Below, in pieces: positions 18,188-28,694 of a DNA stretch of 64,000 nucleotides. Source of the DNA: Corynebacterium sp. HS2168-gen11. GTDB taxonomy: Bacteria > Actinomycetota > Actinomycetes > Mycobacteriales > Mycobacteriaceae. The translations under genes and the position numbers were made by a program. The stretch spans positions 62,001 to 126,000 of the forward strand of contig NZ_JANUXR010000005.1 of assembly GCF_024834075.1 (NCBI RefSeq). Reading direction: 5' to 3'. Under the pieces are notes generated by a model. The model did not search any database, was not told the origin of the DNA, and saw only the letters and a list, made by a program, of their open reading frames with translations. Numbering within the stretch: position 1 is the stretch's first letter; each line of letters begins with the position of its first letter.

Positions 18188-18544
18188 TTATGCACCTGCC
18201 TTCTGGCTCTCGACAACCACAGTGATGTGGCTGGTACGCTTACGGATCTGGAAAGCACGACCCTGAGCACGTGGCTGGAAACGACGCATGGTTGGGCCCT
18301 CATCAGCGAATGCTTCAGAGATGACCAAGGTGCGACGGTCAAGGCCGAAGTTGTTTTCAGCGTTTGCAGCTGCAGACGCAACAACCTTGGCAACTGGCTC
18401 AGAAGCAGCTTGTGGAGCGTACTTCAAGATAGCCAATGCTTCCTCTACGGACTTACCACGAACCAAGTCGATTACGCGGCGTGCCTTCATTGGGGTTACG
18501 CGGACGAAACGGGCAGTCGCGCGTGCGGAGTTGATTTCGCTCAT
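18188..18544 (-). CDS. rplV: 50S ribosomal protein L22
   Basis: Protein of 118 aa lining the exit tunnel. [25 protein letters not shown] at the start and [24 protein letters not shown] at the end are the L22 signature; the hairpin tip that reaches the tunnel is intact. It follows rpsS by 3 nt. Confidence 0.97.
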   Translation of the reverse strand: MSEINSARATARFVRVTPMKARRVIDLVRGKSVEEALAILKYAPQAASEPVAKVVASAAANAENNFGLDRRTLVISEAFADEGPTMRRFQPRAQGRAFQIRKRTSHITVVVESQKAGA

Positions 18545-18547
18545 CGC

Positions 18548-18829
18548 TTATCGACGTCCCTTCTTCTTATCGTCCTTGATATGACCCTTGAAGGTCTTGG
18601 TAGGTGCAAACTCACCGAGCTTGTGGCCGACCATAGAGTCGTCCACGAACACTGGTACATGCTTGCGTCCATCATGGACGGCAAACGTGTGGCCAATGAA
18701 GTCCGGGAGAATGGTGGAGCGGCGGGACCAGGTCTTAATAACCTGCTTGGTTCCCTTCTCATTTTGAGCATCAACCTTTGCGAGGAGGTGCTCATCGACG
18801 AACGGGCCCTTCTTAAGGCTACGTGGCAT
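18548..18829 (-). CDS. rpsS: 30S ribosomal protein S19
   Basis: Protein of 93 aa in the head of the 30[17 protein letters not shown], then [21 protein letters not shown] and [18 protein letters not shown], match S19 throughout. It follows rplB after 16 nt, within which AGGAGG provides a ribosome binding site. Confidence 0.97.
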   Translation of the reverse strand: MPRSLKKGPFVDEHLLAKVDAQNEKGTKQVIKTWSRRSTILPDFIGHTFAVHDGRKHVPVFVDDSMVGHKLGEFAPTKTFKGHIKDDKKKGRR

Positions 18830-18845
18830 CTTTCGTTACCTCCTC

Positions 18846-19688
18846 TTAGCGCTTCTTGCTGTTCTTCGTGCGGCGACGCTGCACGATCATGTTGTTGCTG
18901 TAACGGTTAGGGTTACGGGTACGGCCTTCCTTCTTACCCCATGGGGATACAGGGTGACGACCACCGGAAGTCTTACCTTCACCACCACCATGTGGGTGGT
19001 CGACCGGGTTCATAACGACACCACGGACGGTTGGGCGGATACCCTTCCAACGCATACGACCTGCTTTACCCCAACGGATGTTGATCTGGTCAGCGTTGCC
19101 GACCTCACCAACGGTTGCGCGGCAGCGGATGTCTACGCGACGGATTTCGGAAGATGGCATACGCAGAACTGCGTAGTTGCCAGCCTTACCAAGCAGCTGA
19201 ATGGAAGCGCCTGCGGAACGAGCAAGTTTTGCACCTGCACCTGGCTTGAGCTCCACGCAGTGGATCACAGTACCAGCTGGGATGTTACGCAATGGCAGGT
19301 TGTTGCCAACCTTGATGTCAGCGGATGCACCGGACTCCAACATTTGACCTTGCTGCAGGCCCTTTGGAGCGATGATATAGCGCTTCTCGCCATCTACGTA
19401 GTGCAGAAGAGCGATGTTAGCGGTACGGTTAGGGTCGTACTCGATATGAGCGACCTTTGCTGGAATACCGTCTTTGTCGTTACGACGGAAGTCAATAAGA
19501 CGGTACTGGCGCTTGTGGCCACCACCCTTATGACGAACGGTAATGTGACCGTGTACGTTACGGCCACCTTTCTTAGGGAGTGGGCGAACCAGGGACTTTT
19601 CCGGAGTCGAGCGAGTAATCTCCTCGAACATGGAAACGGAGCTCTGGCGGCGACCCGGGGTTGTCGGCTTGTACTTACGAATAGCCAT
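18846..19688 (-). CDS. rplB: 50S ribosomal protein L2
   Basis: Protein of 280 aa needed for subunit joining and close to the peptidyl transferase centre. [18 protein letters not shown] at the start, the central [20 protein letters not shown] and the late [18 protein letters not shown], with its conserved histidine, are all present. It follows rplW after 24 nt. No anomaly. Confidence 0.97.
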   Translation of the reverse strand: MAIRKYKPTTPGRRQSSVSMFEEITRSTPEKSLVRPLPKKGGRNVHGHITVRHKGGGHKRQYRLIDFRRNDKDGIPAKVAHIEYDPNRTANIALLHYVDGEKRYIIAPKGLQQGQMLESGASADIKVGNNLPLRNIPAGTVIHCVELKPGAGAKLARSAGASIQLLGKAGNYAVLRMPSSEIRRVDIRCRATVGEVGNADQINIRWGKAGRMRWKGIRPTVRGVVMNPVDHPHGGGEGKTSGGRHPVSPWGKKEGRTRNPNRYSNNMIVQRRRTKNSKKR

Positions 19689-19712
19689 AGTTTTTCCTTA
19701 CCTCGACTTCCC

Positions 19713-20018
19713 TTAAGCGGCGGAGCCGCCGAAGATGTCGATAGCGTCGCTGCCCTCACGAAGCGTCACATAGGCGCGCTTGGTTGCCTTGCGGGTACCG
19801 TAACCGGAGCGAGTGCGCTTGCGCTTGCCATCGCGGTTCAGGGTGTTCACGGAGGCGACCTTCACACCGAAGATCTGCTCGACGGCGATCTTGATTTCGG
19901 TCTTGTTAGCGGTCTTGGATACGAAGAAAACGTAGGTGTTTTCTTCCATCAGGCCATAAGACTTTTCAGATACAACCGGGGCGAGGATGATGTCGCGTGG
20001 ATCAGTGTACTTAGACAT
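19713..20018 (-). CDS. rplW: 50S ribosomal protein L23
   Basis: Protein of 101 aa at the tunnel exit, docking site for trigger factor and [23 protein letters not shown] and [20 protein letters not shown] are typical L23. Its start overlaps the rplD stop by one base. Confidence 0.97.
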   Translation of the reverse strand: MSKYTDPRDIILAPVVSEKSYGLMEENTYVFFVSKTANKTEIKIAVEQIFGVKVASVNTLNRDGKRKRTRSGYGTRKATKRAYVTLREGSDAIDIFGGSAA

Positions 20019-20671
20019 TACTTCTCCTCCTTAGCCGCACCAGTAGCGCGGGTGATGAAGGCGTCGAGAGCCTCAACAGAGAATACGACGTCATCAGACT
20101 TCAAAACGTCATAGGTATTCAACTGGTCAGCGAACAGGATCTGTACGCTTGGCAGGTTGCGAGCACTCTTCTGAGCGGTGATGTCCTCACGACCAACGAC
20201 GAACAATACGTTGCGACGGGTGGTCAGACGCTCGATGAAAGCGCGTGCGGACTTGGTAGAAGGAGTTTGACCAGGTACCAATTCAGACACAACGTGAATA
20301 CGTGCATTGCGTGCACGATCCGAAAGTGCGCCGTAAAGAGCAGCCTTGATCATCTTCTTAGGGGTACGCTGAGCATAATCGCGTGGCTTTGGACCATGCG
20401 AGATGCCGCCACCAGTGAAGTGTGGAGCACGGATCGAGCCCTGACGAGCGCGACCAGTTCCCTTCTGGCGGAATGGCTTACGGCCACCGCCACGAACTTC
20501 ACCGCGAGTTTTGGTGGAGTGGGTGCCAGAGCGCTTAGCTGCAAGCTGAGCGTTGACTACCTGGTGCATGAGAGCAATAGAGACTTCGCGGTCGAAGATC
20601 TCTGCTGGCAACTCAACGGTACCGTTGGTTGTGCCCTCAGCGGTGTGGACGTCCAACTTCAGATTGGTCAT
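20018..20671 (-). CDS. rplD: 50S ribosomal protein L4
   Basis: Protein of 217 aa with the tunnel-lining loop [19 protein letters not shown]. In some proteobacteria L4 represses its own S10 operon; no leader resembling that system was recognised here. Its start overlaps the rplC stop by 4 nt. Confidence 0.97.
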   Translation of the reverse strand: MTNLKLDVHTAEGTTNGTVELPAEIFDREVSIALMHQVVNAQLAAKRSGTHSTKTRGEVRGGGRKPFRQKGTGRARQGSIRAPHFTGGGISHGPKPRDYAQRTPKKMIKAALYGALSDRARNARIHVVSELVPGQTPSTKSARAFIERLTTRRNVLFVVGREDITAQKSARNLPSVQILFADQLNTYDVLKSDDVVFSVEALDAFITRATGAAKEEK

Positions 20672-21324
20672 GCGTGTGCACCGCCCTTCACTGCGGTCTT
20701 AACGGTAACAATGCCGCCACGGTTGCCCGGGATAGCACCCTTAATCAGGATAAGGTTCGATTCTGCGTCAATCTTCTGAATCTTCAGATTCTGAGTCGTG
20801 ACACGATCGGAACCCATACGGCCAGCCATGCGCTTGCCCTTGAAGATACGACCTGGGGTAGCGCAAGCACCAATACCACCTACGCGGCGGTGAGCTGCCT
20901 GGTTACCGTGTGCCGCACCTTGGCCGGAAAAGCCGTGGCGCTTCATAGCACCTGCGTAGCCCTTACCCTTGGAGGTACCGGTTACGTCAACGAAGGTCAC
21001 ACCTTCGAAGATCGCTGCGGTAACTTCCTGGCCCACCTCGTAAGCAGAAGTATCGTCCATGCGAAGTTCTGCTACGTGGCGACGAGGGGTAACGCCTGCT
21101 TTATTGAAATGACCGGTGCCTGGCTTGTTAACCTTGCGTGGGTCGATATCGCCATAGGCGATCTGGATGGCGCTGTAGCCATCGATTTCTTCGGTACGAA
21201 TCTGGGTAACTACACATGGCCCAGCTTCAACGACGGTAACCGGTACTACGCGGTTATCCTCATCGAAGATCTGAGTCATGCCGAGCTTGGTGCCCAGAAT
21301 GCCCTTGATCTCTGTTTCACTCAT
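20668..21324 (-). CDS. rplC: 50S ribosomal protein L3
   Basis: Protein of 218 aa. [20 protein letters not shown] at the start, then [22 protein letters not shown] and [14 protein letters not shown], identify L3; the loop approaching the peptidyl transferase centre is intact. It starts 33 nt after rpsJ. Confidence 0.97.
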   Translation of the reverse strand: MSETEIKGILGTKLGMTQIFDEDNRVVPVTVVEAGPCVVTQIRTEEIDGYSAIQIAYGDIDPRKVNKPGTGHFNKAGVTPRRHVAELRMDDTSAYEVGQEVTAAIFEGVTFVDVTGTSKGKGYAGAMKRHGFSGQGAAHGNQAAHRRVGGIGACATPGRIFKGKRMAGRMGSDRVTTQNLKIQKIDAESNLILIKGAIPGNRGGIVTVKTAVKGGAHA

Positions 21325-21357
21325 TATTTATTCTCCGGATGCCAAGAATTTCGTCGA

Positions 21358-21663
21358 TTACGCAATATTCACATCGACGCTGGCCGGAAGGTCGATACGC
21401 ATCAAAGCGTCAACCGTCTTCGGCGTCGGGTCGAGGATGTCGATCAGGCGCTTGTGAGTGCGCATCTCGAAGTGCTCGCGAGAATCCTTGTACTTATGTG
21501 GAGAACGAATAACGGCGTATACGTTCTTTTCGGTTGGCAATGGCACAGGTCCAACAACACGTGCACCCGTACGGGTAACAGTTTCAACAATCTTACGTGC
21601 AGACGCATCGATTGCCTCATGGTCGTAGGCCTTCAGCCGAATGCGGATCTTTTGTCCCGCCAC
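21358..21663 (-). CDS. rpsJ: 30S ribosomal protein S10
   Basis: Protein of 101 aa, first gene of the eleven-gene S10 operon; also the NusE antitermination factor. [18 protein letters not shown] and [28 protein letters not shown] are invariant features. The GTG at 21663 is chosen because GAGGA lies just upstream and the product then begins as S10 proteins do; a longer frame from an ATG at 21720 adds 19 residues without homology. Confidence 0.96.
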   Translation of the reverse strand: MAGQKIRIRLKAYDHEAIDASARKIVETVTRTGARVVGPVPLPTEKNVYAVIRSPHKYKDSREHFEMRTHKRLIDILDPTPKTVDALMRIDLPASVDVNIA

Positions 21664-22728
21664 GCTTATCCTCTTCCTCGCTTGTCCCACTTCCAAATGG
21701 ATTGGTGGGAATCGCTTCATCTATCTCTATAACGTTGTCCAGGGGATCTTTTGGGAGCCTGGGCACAACGCCAGTTCTGTACTTGACTTGTCTAGTGACT
21801 TCGCCAGGAATTATTTACTGCTCACACGGCTCACAAACCGGTGGCAATTCCAAGGCAACTGGGGTACAAGACCCAATAGTGTCAAGGTGGAAGGGATCAT
21901 CTACTCGCGATAAGCGTGTGGAAAATCTCTTTCGTATACTGCCGCTGTTTATTTGCCATGCAACCAAATTCACATTCCTGGCCCTCAAGATGAACGGGCT
22001 CCATGCTCATTCTCCTTGAAGGTACCTCCTGGATATGGTCCTATAAAAGCCCGTTGACCTGTCTATTCAAAGATAAAACAGATCCGTTTCCTTTATATTT
22101 CCAACACCAATGTGAAGGTGTCATGTTTGCAATGCCAGCCTCATGGTTTTCACCACCAAAACGGTAGCAAAAACAATCGCCTGTCAGAGCAACCTCATCA
22201 TTAAACCATGAATACTTTTCAAGCGCAACCCCATTCCCAAAGTTCAGCACAAGTATTGAGCATTCTATCCACCCACAATCTCCCAGCACTTGCGTAGCGA
22301 CGCTTACCCGAACCCGCAAATCTCAAACCCCAAAAGAAATTCCATGATTGCGATACGCGTCGCCAAGCAAGTTATCTAGTTCACATTTTTGAACGTTTTC
22401 GGTAGAAATTTTGTCATGTGTGAAATTTTATGCGGCTAAAATTTCAGAAGTTTCAATAATCACTATTATTGGAATACCGTTTCCATTTAGGCACGTCACG
22501 CGCACGATAACCACATAATCTGGGAAATTATGTTGGCCAATTTTTTGGTTATTTGAGGTTCATGGGACGCAATTCGCTGTTCGACAATTATGAACCTAAA
22601 CCTGTTGCGCGGTAGTTTTATTGATACTAAGCATCCACTTTCGCTGGGGATCGAATTTTATTGTCGCCCCAACCGTGATCTTATATCTGTCTTTTTCTGT
22701 TCCTAACGCCCACACAGGGAGAGCGCCT
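21664..22728. other. Divergent gap between rpsJ and the peptide importer
   Basis: About 1.06 kb holding the leftward S10 promoter and the rightward importer promoter, neither of which I can place firmly (a TATAGA at 21726-21731 could be a -10 for rpsJ). An 8-bp inverted repeat AGGTTCAT / ATGAACCT lies at 22556-22597, and one copy of GCTTNNCGACGC at 22357-22368. A minus frame at 22041-22319 is not convincing. Confidence 0.5.
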
Positions 22729-23712
22729 ATGTTGAAGTACCTAGCCAGAAAAGCTCTGAGTTGGACGCTCATCGTCTTTTTGGCGACGAACCTTACATAT
22801 CTGCTCGCGAGTCAATTCTTAGATCCGCGTTCGAATTTTATTGGTCGTCGTCCGCCGCTGACTCCAGACCAAATCAACCAGTTGTTAGCGACAAACAATC
22901 TCAGCCCTGAGGTGCCACTTGTCGAGCGCTGGTGGACCTGGTTGACGAATATTTTATTGCATTGGGATTGGGGTCATTCTCCAACCGGCGGTGCAGTGAA
23001 TGAGGAAATCGGTTTCCGTATTTGGGTTTCCGCCCAACTGCTGTTCGCCTCAACCATCTTGACCATCTTGGTAGGTGTCTCGATCGGTGTCTACACCGCA
23101 TCGCGCCAGTACAAGCGCGGTGACCGCATTTTCCAAGGCATTTCGATTATCACGATGAACATCCACGTGATTGTGGCCTCGATCATTGCCGTTGCTGGTG
23201 CCATTAAACTCAACGATTTCGCCGGCAAACGCATCCTCTACGTCACAGGTGCTTCCAACCCAGACGTCGTGGGCTTCTTCCCAAAGCTGATCGACTACGC
23301 CCAGCACTTGGTATTGCCAACCGCTTCGCTGGTACTGATCGGCTATGCCGGCTATCACTTCACGCAGCGCACCTTATTGCTCGATAATATTAACGCCGAC
23401 TACGTCCGCACCGCTCGCGCGAAGGGTTTGACAAAGAGCCAAGCTATTCGACGCCACGCACTGCGCACCTCGATCATTCCAGTTGCCACCTCGGTTGCCT
23501 TCGCAATTCCAGGCATTTTCACCGGTGCTGTGATGACAGAAAAGATTTTCGCATGGAATGGCATGGGTGTGTACTTTATCGATACCATTGCCAAAAATGA
23601 TGTACACGGCGCAGTTGCCGTGGCAGCCTTCGGTGCTGCATTAACCGGCGTATCTGCAATCCTGGCTGATATTGCCGTGGTTGCCCTTGATCCACGAGTG
23701 CGGGTGAGCTAA
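22729..23712 (+). CDS. Peptide ABC transporter permease, DppB/OppB family
   Basis: Inner-membrane protein of 327 aa with six hydrophobic segments, one half of the channel of a di/oligopeptide importer. It has the long N-terminal periplasmic loop typical of DppB (SQFLDPRSNFIGRRPPLTPDQINQLL) and the ATPase-contact segment YVRTARAKGLTKSQAIRRHALR. AGGGAGAG precedes the ATG chosen; a longer frame reaching back to 22621 has no such site. First gene of a permease-permease-ATPase run, 3 bp before the next. Confidence 0.9.
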   Translation: MLKYLARKALSWTLIVFLATNLTYLLASQFLDPRSNFIGRRPPLTPDQINQLLATNNLSPEVPLVERWWTWLTNILLHWDWGHSPTGGAVNEEIGFRIWVSAQLLFASTILTILVGVSIGVYTASRQYKRGDRIFQGISIITMNIHVIVASIIAVAGAIKLNDFAGKRILYVTGASNPDVVGFFPKLIDYAQHLVLPTASLVLIGYAGYHFTQRTLLLDNINADYVRTARAKGLTKSQAIRRHALRTSIIPVATSVAFAIPGIFTGAVMTEKIFAWNGMGVYFIDTIAKNDVHGAVAVAAFGAALTGVSAILADIAVVALDPRVRVS

Positions 23713-23715
23713 CGA

Positions 23716-24636
23716 ATGTCGAATTCTCAAACAAATGCTGTGATTGAATCTCAAGACTCAACCGATGTCGAGATCGTGCGCGGTACCAGCCGCTTCAAAC
23801 TTTATGTGCGCCGCTTTTTCCGCAATCGCGGTGCGGCCATTGGTAGCGTCATTTTTGTATTCTTAGTGGGCTTTGCGCTGATTGGTGAATACCTCACGCC
23901 TTGGGCATTCTTCGACCCAGACTTCTTAAACCTCTCCACCCCACCATCGAACGAACACTGGTTCGGCACCACCGATGCCGGCCACGATCTGTTTGCACAG
24001 ATCGCGCACGGTTTGGGCCGTTCCTTAATTATCGGTGTCTCGGTTGCCTTTGCTACCACCTTATTATCCGCATTTATTGGTGCAGGTGCAGCGCTGTTAG
24101 GCGGCTGGGTGGAAAAGTCCACCTTGTCGGTAATTCACTTCCTTCTCGCAGTGCCATCATTTTTGATTCTGGCAATGTTAGTCTCCGACTCCGGCGGTGA
24201 CTGGAAGATGCTGATCGTCGTGATGATCGCTTTTGGCTGGATGAGCTCCTCTCGTGTGATCTGGTCGCTCTCGCTGTCTGTTCGCGAAAATGATTTCGTT
24301 CGCGCAGCCCGCTATATGGGCGTATCTCGCACCAAGACGATCTTCCGTCACATGCTGCCATCTATCGCATCATTGCTGGTTATCCAGTTCGTGCTGGGCA
24401 CGGTTGGTACCGTGATGGCTGAAACTGGTCTTTCCTTCCTTGGCCTGGGCGTGAAACTTCCAGATGTTTCCTTAGGCACCTTACTTTCCAGCGGTACCGC
24501 AACCATTATTACTGCACCATGGCAGTTCTACTTCCCAGCAGGTGTGTTGACCCTGCTGACAATTTCCATGGCATTAATCGCCGATGGCTTGCGTGACGCT
24601 ATTGACCCGAACTCTCAATCCGGCGGAAAGGCCTAG
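23716..24636 (+). CDS. Peptide ABC transporter permease, DppC/OppC family
   Basis: Inner-membrane protein of 306 aa, partner of the preceding permease. A cytoplasmic N-terminus of about 35 residues precedes the first membrane segment; GTTDAGHDLFAQIAHGLGRSL and FVRAARYMGVSRTKTIFRHMLP are the DppC hallmarks, and GLSFLGLGVKLPDVSLGTLL is near the end. It follows the first permease by 3 bp and is followed by the ATPase gene after 7 bp. Confidence 0.92.
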   Translation: MSNSQTNAVIESQDSTDVEIVRGTSRFKLYVRRFFRNRGAAIGSVIFVFLVGFALIGEYLTPWAFFDPDFLNLSTPPSNEHWFGTTDAGHDLFAQIAHGLGRSLIIGVSVAFATTLLSAFIGAGAALLGGWVEKSTLSVIHFLLAVPSFLILAMLVSDSGGDWKMLIVVMIAFGWMSSSRVIWSLSLSVRENDFVRAARYMGVSRTKTIFRHMLPSIASLLVIQFVLGTVGTVMAETGLSFLGLGVKLPDVSLGTLLSSGTATIITAPWQFYFPAGVLTLLTISMALIADGLRDAIDPNSQSGGKA

Positions 24637-24643
24637 ACTTCTC

Positions 24644-26512
24644 ATGACCCATTCGCAAGATCCAGTCCTTTCTGTCAAGGACCTCACAGTTTCTTTCCCA
24701 TCCGAAGCTGGTTCCGTGAGCGCAGTGCGCGGCGTATCGTTTGATCTCTACCCTGGACGCACCTTAGGTATTGTTGGTGAATCCGGTTCAGGTAAATCCG
24801 TGACCTCTATGGCCGTGATGGGCCTGCTGCCAGAATATGCCAAGGTTGCAGGTTCGGTGCAGTTCCAAGGCGAAGAACTGCTTGGGAAAACCGATCTCGA
24901 AATGTCGAAGATTCGCGGTAATGGCATTGGCATGATCTTCCAGGATCCATTATCGGCACTGACACCGGTTTTTGATATTGGTACGCAGCTTGTCGAAGCG
25001 ATCCAGATTCACCAAAAGGTCTCCAAAGCTGATGCGCTCAAGCAAGCGGTCGAATTGCTCGACTTGGTCGGTATTAAAGAGCCACAACGGCGCGTGCGGT
25101 CCTTCCCGCACGAATTCTCTGGCGGTATGCGTCAGCGCGTCGTCATTGCGTTGGCTATTGCCAATAATCCGCGCGTGTTGATTGCTGATGAACCAACTAC
25201 CGCACTGGATGTGACTATTCAGGCGCAGATTCTTGATGTAATTAAGTTGGCGCAGAGGGAAACTGGTGCCGCGACCATCATGATTACCCACGACATGGGT
25301 GTGGTTGCCCAAACCGCTGATGATGTGATGGTGATGTACGCCGGACGTCCAGTAGAAAAAGGCAACGTATTTGATGTCTTCGCACAGCCACGTATGCCAT
25401 ATACCATCGGTTTGCTTGGCTCTACCCCACGTCCTGATATGGACAATAGCGAGCCACTGACCCCGATTAATGGCAACCCACCAATTTTGGTGAATTTGCA
25501 GCCACAGTGCCAATTCGCACCGCGTTGCCCAGTTGTCCAAGATGCCTGCCGAGGTGCTGAACCAACACTGCTGCCAGTGCCAGATACCAAGGATCAGCAA
25601 TCAGCTTGCTTGCGTTTCGCTGAGATTCACGATGGCGAGATCCAAGGCGAGAAAATGTACAAGGTTCCGCCATTAAGCCCAGATATGCTTGCTGATGTCC
25701 CTCGCGACGAACGCAAGGTCACCTTGAAAGTGGAGAATTTAAAGAAGCACTTCCCACTGACCAAGGGTGCATTATTTAAGCGCCGCATTGGTACGGTCAA
25801 GGCTGTCGATGGCATTTCCTTTGATATTCGTCAAGGCGAATGCATGGCAATTGTGGGTGAATCAGGCTGTGGTAAGACCACTACCTTGCTTGAAATCATG
25901 GATCTTGATCCACAAGATGGTGTTGTGGTGCTCAATGGTAAAGATGCATCGACCATGACTGCCAAAGAACGCCGGGATGCCCGCAAGGATATCCAGATTG
26001 TGTTCCAAGACCCAATGAGCTCGCTGAATCCACGTCTGACCGTGCGCGAAGTTATTGCCGAACCATTGCTCTCATTAGGCTATGACGGCGATATCGACGC
26101 ACGCGTGCATGAGCTCATGGACTTAGTAGGCTTAGATCCTTCCCAAATCGACCGCTTCCCTGGCCACTTCTCGGGTGGTCAGCGCCAGCGCATCGGTTTG
26201 GCACGCGCATTGGCAACCAACCCAAGTGTGATTGTGCTCGACGAGCCAGTTTCGGCACTGGACGTTTCCATTCAAGCAGGTGTTATTAATTTGCTTGAGG
26301 ATCTCAAACGCAAGCTGGGATTGTCCTATCTCTTCGTTGCACACGACCTTGCCGTGGTCCGCCAGCTCTCTGATCGCGTGGCAGTTATGTACAAAGGTAC
26401 GTTCTGTGAAGAAGGGGATGTCAACGACATTTTCGACAATCCACAACACGAATACACCAAGACCTTGCTTGCCGCCATTCCGATCCCTGATCCAACGGTT
26501 GCGCGTCGCTAA
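24644..26512 (+). CDS. Peptide ABC transporter ATPase with two fused nucleotide-binding domains (DppD-DppF type)
   Basis: Protein of 622 aa carrying both ATPases of the importer in one chain. Domain 1: Walker A GESGSGKS (about residues 45-52), signature FSGGMRQRV, Walker B VLIADEPTTALD, and the CQFAPRCPVV extension of peptide importers (about 285-300). Domain 2: Walker A GESGCGKTT (about 405), signature FSGGQRQRIGL, Walker B VIVLDEPVSALD. Fused ATPases of this kind are common in corynebacteria and mycobacteria. GGAAAGG precedes the ATG. A hairpin follows the stop, and the binding-protein gene comes after 300 bp. Confidence 0.93.
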   Translation: MTHSQDPVLSVKDLTVSFPSEAGSVSAVRGVSFDLYPGRTLGIVGESGSGKSVTSMAVMGLLPEYAKVAGSVQFQGEELLGKTDLEMSKIRGNGIGMIFQDPLSALTPVFDIGTQLVEAIQIHQKVSKADALKQAVELLDLVGIKEPQRRVRSFPHEFSGGMRQRVVIALAIANNPRVLIADEPTTALDVTIQAQILDVIKLAQRETGAATIMITHDMGVVAQTADDVMVMYAGRPVEKGNVFDVFAQPRMPYTIGLLGSTPRPDMDNSEPLTPINGNPPILVNLQPQCQFAPRCPVVQDACRGAEPTLLPVPDTKDQQSACLRFAEIHDGEIQGEKMYKVPPLSPDMLADVPRDERKVTLKVENLKKHFPLTKGALFKRRIGTVKAVDGISFDIRQGECMAIVGESGCGKTTTLLEIMDLDPQDGVVVLNGKDASTMTAKERRDARKDIQIVFQDPMSSLNPRLTVREVIAEPLLSLGYDGDIDARVHELMDLVGLDPSQIDRFPGHFSGGQRQRIGLARALATNPSVIVLDEPVSALDVSIQAGVINLLEDLKRKLGLSYLFVAHDLAVVRQLSDRVAVMYKGTFCEEGDVNDIFDNPQHEYTKTLLAAIPIPDPTVARR

Positions 26513-26620
26513 GCTTGGCTCAGATAGGGGTAGGTATCAGGGGTAGAATTTTATGCATATATCGGCATAATAATTTTTGTTCCTTTGTCTACACCGTTTA
26601 TTCTAAATAGCACGAGTTTT

Positions 26621-26655
26621 CCTTCCACACTCTTACCGAGTCTGTGGAAGGTTTC
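26621..26655 (+). terminator. Hairpin between importer ATPase and binding-protein genes
   Basis: CCTTCCACA (26621-26629) pairs with TGTGGAAGG (26643-26651), then TTTCT. A second stem, TCTCCAAAA / TTTTGGAGA at 26654-26705, follows at once. The pair would end most upstream transcripts and let the binding-protein gene use its own promoter. The rest of this 300-bp gap shows nothing else I can name apart from one A(A/C)CCCCTGA-type word at 26537. Confidence 0.55.
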
Positions 26656-26812
26656 TCCAAAATTTTGCAGCATCATCGTTGCAGAGTTTTGGAGAGATCT
26701 TCCTTATCTGCACGGATATGAAAATCTCTACACCAAGCGTCAAAGTTCTTTCTTGGGAATCTTTGTCCATCCACCCATTTTCGTAAATAGACCTCACTAG
26801 GAGACCATTCGC

Positions 26813-28519
26813 ATGAAGAAGAACTTCCGCATTGCAACAATGGCTGCTCTTTCGGTAATGGCCTTGTCCCTCGGTGCTTGCTCCAGCGCAGACTCCGGCT
26901 CTCAGGGCAGCACCGACGCAGCTTCGGATTCCAGTGCAGCTTCCGCACTCGAGATTCACCCAGCTGGTAACTACAATCCGCTCGATCGTGACCAGATTAA
27001 AGACGGCGGCGAGCTGAAGCTTCCGCTGACTGAGTTCCCAGAGCAGAACAACCAGTTCCACGGTGATTCCAACGCTTATACCCGTTCTCTGTGGATTTGG
27101 TACAACCCACAGATCGCGCTTTTCGACGGTGACGGCACCTGGCACGCAAACGAAGACTACATCGTCAACGCCAAGGATGAAGTTGTCGACGGCAAGACCG
27201 TTCTGACCTGGGATATTCACCCAGATGCAACCTTCAACGATGGTACTCCTATTGACTGGACTGCCTTTGAGGCTACCTGGAAGGTTTCTAACGGCGAAAA
27301 CCCAGAGATCATCCCATCCAGCACCGACGGTTACGAGCAGATCGAATCCGTTGTCAAGGGCGAGAACGACAAGCAAGTTGTGATCACCTTCAACAGCACC
27401 TACCCATGGTGGCAGGGCCTGTTCAACATCATTGTGCACCCATCCTTGACCGATGCAAACGAGTTCAACACCTCCTACATCAACAAGCTGCGCCCAGAAC
27501 TTGGCGCTGGCCCATTCAAGGTTGATCGTTTCGACGCACAAACCGGTGAAGTTGTATACGTCCGCAACGAGAAGTGGTGGGGCGATACCGCGAAGCTGGA
27601 AAAGGTCACCTTCCGTCAGATGGAAGACCAAGCAACCATCAACGCATTCCAAGCTGGTGAAATCGACATTGCTGGCGTTGGCAACAAGGACAACCTTGCA
27701 AAGGCACGCGCACTTGGCGACAAGGTCGACATTCGTGCCGCCCTGCTGCCAGCTAGCTCCTTGATCACCTTGAACTCTCAGGCACCAAACTTGAAGGACA
27801 TCAAGGTTCGTGAAGCAATCGTCCGCGGCTTGGATCGCTCGCAAATCGCTGATATTCGCTTCAATGGCATGGATTACAGCGAAGCGCTGCCAGGTTCCTT
27901 GACCTTCTATCCTAACCAGCCTGCATACGAAGACAACTTCGCTACAGTTGGTGAATACAACCCAGAAAAGGCTAAGCAGCTTCTCGACGAGGCCGGCTGG
28001 GCTCCAGGCGCTGATGGAATCCGCGAAAAGGATGGCGAGAAACTCAGCATCCGCTACACCCTCCTGGGCGATTCCCCACTGTCCAAGGCATTCGCTTCTG
28101 CAATCCAGAAGATGATGAAGGACATCGGAATCGAGCTGGTGATCGAAGAGCGCCCATCGTCTGACTTCTCCGCTGTGACCAGCAAGCGCGACTTCGACCT
28201 GTTCTTCATGGGCTTCAGCTCCTCTGACCCATTCGGTGCTGCATACTTCGGTCAAACCTGGAAGTCTGACTCCCAGCTGAACCGTTCTGGCACCGGTACC
28301 CCAGAGTTCGATGCCAAGATTGAAAAGCTGCAAAAGCTGCCAACTGCTGAAGAGCAGATCAAGGAAGCAAACAAGCTTGAAAAGGAAGCATTCGGGCTCT
28401 TCGGTCTGATCCCAATGTACAACGGCCCACAGATTGTCAGCTCCAAGAAGGGCCTGGCAAACGTCGGTGCATACTCCTTCGCAGTGGTTCCACGCGAAGA
28501 CATCGGTTGGGCAAAATAA
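26813..28519 (+). CDS. Peptide-binding lipoprotein of the ABC importer (family 5 solute-binding protein)
   Basis: Lipoprotein of 568 aa with lipobox LGAC (Cys23), a Ser/Ala-rich linker, and the family 5 (DppA/OppA) fold: LTWDIHPDATFNDGTPIDW, FEATWKVSNG, the LGAGPFKVDRFDAQ strand and the CXX-free C-terminal lobe with DLFFMGFSSSDPFGAAYFG. AGGAG lies 9 nt before the ATG. It follows the permease/ATPase run after tandem hairpins and ends in a strong terminator, so it can be made in excess of the membrane parts. The ligand (di- or oligopeptide) cannot be told from the sequence. Confidence 0.93.
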   Translation: MKKNFRIATMAALSVMALSLGACSSADSGSQGSTDAASDSSAASALEIHPAGNYNPLDRDQIKDGGELKLPLTEFPEQNNQFHGDSNAYTRSLWIWYNPQIALFDGDGTWHANEDYIVNAKDEVVDGKTVLTWDIHPDATFNDGTPIDWTAFEATWKVSNGENPEIIPSSTDGYEQIESVVKGENDKQVVITFNSTYPWWQGLFNIIVHPSLTDANEFNTSYINKLRPELGAGPFKVDRFDAQTGEVVYVRNEKWWGDTAKLEKVTFRQMEDQATINAFQAGEIDIAGVGNKDNLAKARALGDKVDIRAALLPASSLITLNSQAPNLKDIKVREAIVRGLDRSQIADIRFNGMDYSEALPGSLTFYPNQPAYEDNFATVGEYNPEKAKQLLDEAGWAPGADGIREKDGEKLSIRYTLLGDSPLSKAFASAIQKMMKDIGIELVIEERPSSDFSAVTSKRDFDLFFMGFSSSDPFGAAYFGQTWKSDSQLNRSGTGTPEFDAKIEKLQKLPTAEEQIKEANKLEKEAFGLFGLIPMYNGPQIVSSKKGLANVGAYSFAVVPREDIGWAK

Positions 28520-28580
28520 TCTGATTCTTGTATCAGAAGCCTAAAAGCTGCGTTGTTGTATTGAAACAGCAACAAAGCTA

Positions 28581-28620
28581 AAAGGTGGTAAGGATAGTTG
28601 CTATCCTTACCACCTTTTTT
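28581..28620 (+). terminator. Terminator of the peptide-importer locus
   Basis: Perfect 17-bp stem with a 3-nt loop, followed by six T residues, 61 bp after the binding-protein stop. One of the strongest intrinsic terminators in the window. Confidence 0.93.
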
Positions 28621-28694
28621 AATTGCGACCAGCCCCCATAAGGCTGCAAGGGGTGGTTGCGAGGTTTGTGCGCGGGGTGGGCGTCGTCAAGCAT

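Noticed and set aside
22041..22319. 92-aa minus-strand frame in the rpsJ/importer gap
   Set aside because: It has no ribosome binding site and no recognisable domain, and lies in a gap expected to hold divergent promoters. A remnant gene cannot be excluded.
26633..28333. 566-aa minus-strand frame opposite the peptide-binding protein
   Set aside because: It is the antisense of a strongly conserved lipoprotein gene; GC-rich codons on the real strand create the open complement.
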